Of a DNA stretch of 64,000 bases, positions 62,096-64,000 are shown in pieces. Every line of letters begins with the position of its first letter. Within the stretch, counting starts at the first letter, position 1. The notes under the pieces are model-generated. The model did not search any database and was not told the origin of the DNA. It worked only from the letters and a program-made list of their open reading frames with translations. The stretch covers positions 244,815-308,814 of the forward strand of contig NZ_ML703256.1 in the NCBI RefSeq assembly GCF_008520305.1. Direction: 5' to 3'. A program made the position numbers and the translations under genes. This DNA comes from Mesorhizobium sp. SARCC-RB16n (GTDB taxonomy: Bacteria > Pseudomonadota > Alphaproteobacteria > Rhizobiales > Rhizobiaceae).

Positions 62096-62656
62096 GTGAG
62101 CGCAACCGACATCCACGATCCCAACCGTCGAGATTTTCTCTACGTCGCCACCGGCATGGCCGCCGTGGTTGGCGCCGGTGCCGTCGCCTGGCCGTTCATC
62201 GACCAGATGCGTCCCGACGCCTCGACGCTGGCGCTCGCTTCGGTCGAGGTCGATGTCTCCTCGCTGACGCCCGGCAGTTCGCTGATCGTCAAGTGGCGCG
62301 GTAAGCCGGTCGTGGTGCGCAACCGCACCGAGAAGGAAATGAAGGACGGCGAGGCCGTCAGCCTCTCCGATCTCAAGGATCCGATCGCCCGCAACGCCAA
62401 CCTCGCGTCAGACGCGCCGGCGACCGACGCCAACCGCACCACGCCCGGCAAGGAAGCCTGGATGGTGATGGTTCAGGTCTGCACCCATCTGGGCTGCATC
62501 CCGCTCGGCCAGGAAGGCGATTTCGGCGGCTGGTTCTGCCCGTGCCACGGTTCGCAGTACGACACTGCCGGCCGCATCCGCAAAGGCCCGGCGCCGGAGA
62601 ACATGGCTATTCCGGTATTCAAGTTCATTTCCGATACCAAACTCCTTATCGGTTGA
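62096..62656 (+). CDS. petA: Ubiquinol-cytochrome c reductase, Rieske subunit
   Basis: A 186-residue [2Fe-2S] protein of the cytochrome bc1 complex. The membrane anchor with a twin-arginine-type signal ([20 protein letters not shown]) is at 10-30. Cluster boxes are CTHLGC (129-134) and CPCHGS (148-153). The start is GTG 62096 (AAAGGA about 14 bases before). It is the first gene of petABC, passing electrons from ubiquinol to cytochrome c1. Confidence 0.97.
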   Translation: MSATDIHDPNRRDFLYVATGMAAVVGAGAVAWPFIDQMRPDASTLALASVEVDVSSLTPGSSLIVKWRGKPVVVRNRTEKEMKDGEAVSLSDLKDPIARNANLASDAPATDANRTTPGKEAWMVMVQVCTHLGCIPLGQEGDFGGWFCPCHGSQYDTAGRIRKGPAPENMAIPVFKFISDTKLLIG

Positions 62657-62672
62657 GGCAGGGGATATTTCG

Positions 62673-63974
62673 ATGAGCGAGGGACACTCGACCTATACGC
62701 CAAAGACCGGTATCGAACGCTGGTTCGACGCCCGCATGCCGCTGCCCAGGATGGTCTATGACAGCTTCGTCGCCTATCCAGTGCCGCGCAACCTGAACTA
62801 TATGTGGACCTTCGGCGGCATCCTGGCCATCATGCTGGTCTCGCAGATACTGACCGGCATCGTGCTGGCGATGCATTATACGTCGGACAGCACTCTCGCC
62901 TTCAATTCGGTCGAGAAGATCATGCGCGACGTCAATTCCGGCTGGCTCCTGCGCTACATGCATGCCAACGGCGCGTCGTTCTTCTTCATCGCGGTCTACC
63001 TGCATATCTTCCGCGGTCTTTATTACGGCTCCTACAAGGCGCCGCGTGAGCTGCTGTGGATTCTGGGCTGCATCATCTACCTCCTGATGATGGCGACCGG
63101 CTTCATGGGCTACGTGCTGCCTTGGGGGCAGATGAGCTTCTGGGGCGCCACCGTCATCACCGGCTTCTTCAGTGCCATTCCGCTGGTCGGCGACTGGATC
63201 CAGCAGCTGCTGCTCGGCGGCTTTGCGGTCGACAACCCGACGCTCAACCGCTTCTTCGCACTGCACTATCTCCTGCCGTTCATGATCGCCGGCGTCGTCG
63301 TGCTGCACGTCTGGGCGCTCCATGTCGTGGGCCAATCGAACCCGACCGGCATCGAGGTCAAGTCGAAGACCGACACCGTCGCCTTCACCCCCTACGCGAC
63401 CATCAAGGACGCGTTCGGCATGATCGTGTTCCTGTTCATCTTCGCCTATTTCGTCTTCTTCCTGCCGAACTATCTCGGCCACGCCGACAATTACATCGTC
63501 GCGAACCCGCTGAAGACGCCGGCCCATATCGTGCCGGAATGGTACTTCCTGCCGTTCTACGCGATCCTGCGCGCCATCACCTTCAATATCGGGCCGATCA
63601 ATTCCAAGCTCGGCGGCGTGCTGTGCATGTTTGGCGCCATCGTCATGCTGTTCCTGGTGCCGTGGCTCGACACCTCCAAGGTGCGCTCGGCGGTCTACCG
63701 GCCCTGGTACAAGCTGTTCTTCTGGCTGTTCGTGGCCGATGCCATCCTGCTTGGCTGGCTGGGCTCGCAGCCGGCGGAAGGCAGCTATGTGTTCATGGCG
63801 CAGATGGCGACGCTGTTCTACTTCGCCTTCTTCCTGATCGCGCTGCCGGTGCTTGGCCTGATCGAGACACCGCGCAGACTGCCCAACTCGATCACCGAAG
63901 CGGTTCTCGAGAAGAACAAGGGTGGCAGCGGGCATCCGGCGGGCGCCACGGCAGCACCTGAGACCAAGGGCTGA
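62673..63974 (+). CDS. petB: Ubiquinol-cytochrome c reductase, cytochrome b
   Basis: A 433-residue cytochrome b with about eight helices. Heme b ligands are predicted at His97, His111, His198 and His212, and the Qo-site motif PEWY is present. A Gly/Thr-rich tail follows. It starts 16 bases after petA with AGGGGA. The cytochrome c1 gene petC is expected right after, beyond the window. Confidence 0.97.
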   Translation: MSEGHSTYTPKTGIERWFDARMPLPRMVYDSFVAYPVPRNLNYMWTFGGILAIMLVSQILTGIVLAMHYTSDSTLAFNSVEKIMRDVNSGWLLRYMHANGASFFFIAVYLHIFRGLYYGSYKAPRELLWILGCIIYLLMMATGFMGYVLPWGQMSFWGATVITGFFSAIPLVGDWIQQLLLGGFAVDNPTLNRFFALHYLLPFMIAGVVVLHVWALHVVGQSNPTGIEVKSKTDTVAFTPYATIKDAFGMIVFLFIFAYFVFFLPNYLGHADNYIVANPLKTPAHIVPEWYFLPFYAILRAITFNIGPINSKLGGVLCMFGAIVMLFLVPWLDTSKVRSAVYRPWYKLFFWLFVADAILLGWLGSQPAEGSYVFMAQMATLFYFAFFLIALPVLGLIETPRRLPNSITEAVLEKNKGGSGHPAGATAAPETKG

Positions 63975-64000
63975 GCGGTAGAGAATCTAAGGGGATTTGG

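Noticed and set aside
62646-63935. Long open frame antisense to petB
   Set aside because: Charged, low-hydrophobicity translation opposite a clear cytochrome b gene; a shadow of codon bias.

Overview
The window is high-GC, densely packed chromosomal DNA from an alphaproteobacterium, most likely a rhizobial member of the Hyphomicrobiales close to Mesorhizobium. The evidence is a fused anthranilate synthase TrpE(G) behind a trpL leader with three tandem Trp codons, a choXWV choline importer, a ClpS2-type adaptor, SoxR without SoxS, petAB, and rhizobial-style intergenic palindromes. I see no rRNA, tRNA, CRISPR array, prophage or insertion sequence with a transposase.

Layout. 1-10 kb is an accessory-like patchwork: a partial esterase; a DHA2 exporter divergent from a LysR regulator; a MarR / isochorismatase-like / membrane protein / MFS operon behind a palindromic operator; an AbrB-type membrane protein; an ABM monooxygenase; an SDR; a DsrE protein; and an exported protein built from two repeats. 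10-14 kb holds trpL, the attenuator, trpE(G) and a cation diffusion facilitator that starts 5 bases after trpE(G). 14-24 kb carries metabolic genes: a PEP mutase-like lyase, an aspartoacylase-like hydrolase, an MFS transporter, a flavin disulfide oxidoreductase, a GST, an acetyltransferase, a GlxA regulator divergent from a cysteine hydrolase, and fhs.

24.4-31.8 kb is the most intriguing block. It is a leftward operon encoding a long coiled-coil protein, an unknown protein, an unusual AAA+ ATPase, a large unknown protein (tentatively DUF6638) and a membrane-anchored DUF2333 protein. It is interrupted by a DUF559 nuclease-like gene bracketed by two near-identical 56-bp inverted repeats, which looks like a small inserted cassette. 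The other joints of this operon also carry hairpins.

32-41 kb holds a cytochrome c, thymidine kinase, choXWV, a two-component system, small exported or membrane proteins and clpS2. 41-48 kb is a leftward MoxR / DUF58 / DUF4159 / membrane-protein operon with overlapping ends, and the DUF58 gene ends in a 21-bp minisatellite. 48-51 kb is a rightward DUF1285 / NUDIX / CCA-adding enzyme operon. 51-56 kb holds a small subtilase next to an outer-membrane-like protein, DUF1059, DUF1344, hemF, soxR with a near-consensus SoxR box, and trmL. 56-61 kb is two half-size ABC exporters followed by a GNAT enzyme and a small conserved protein. 62 kb to the end is petA and petB of the cytochrome bc1 complex; petC is expected just outside.

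Many starts are GTG or TTG and were chosen by Shine-Dalgarno position (SDR, hemF, trmL, petA, the CCA enzyme, the response regulator and several small genes). All names rest on motifs and recognition of family sequence, not on database searches.
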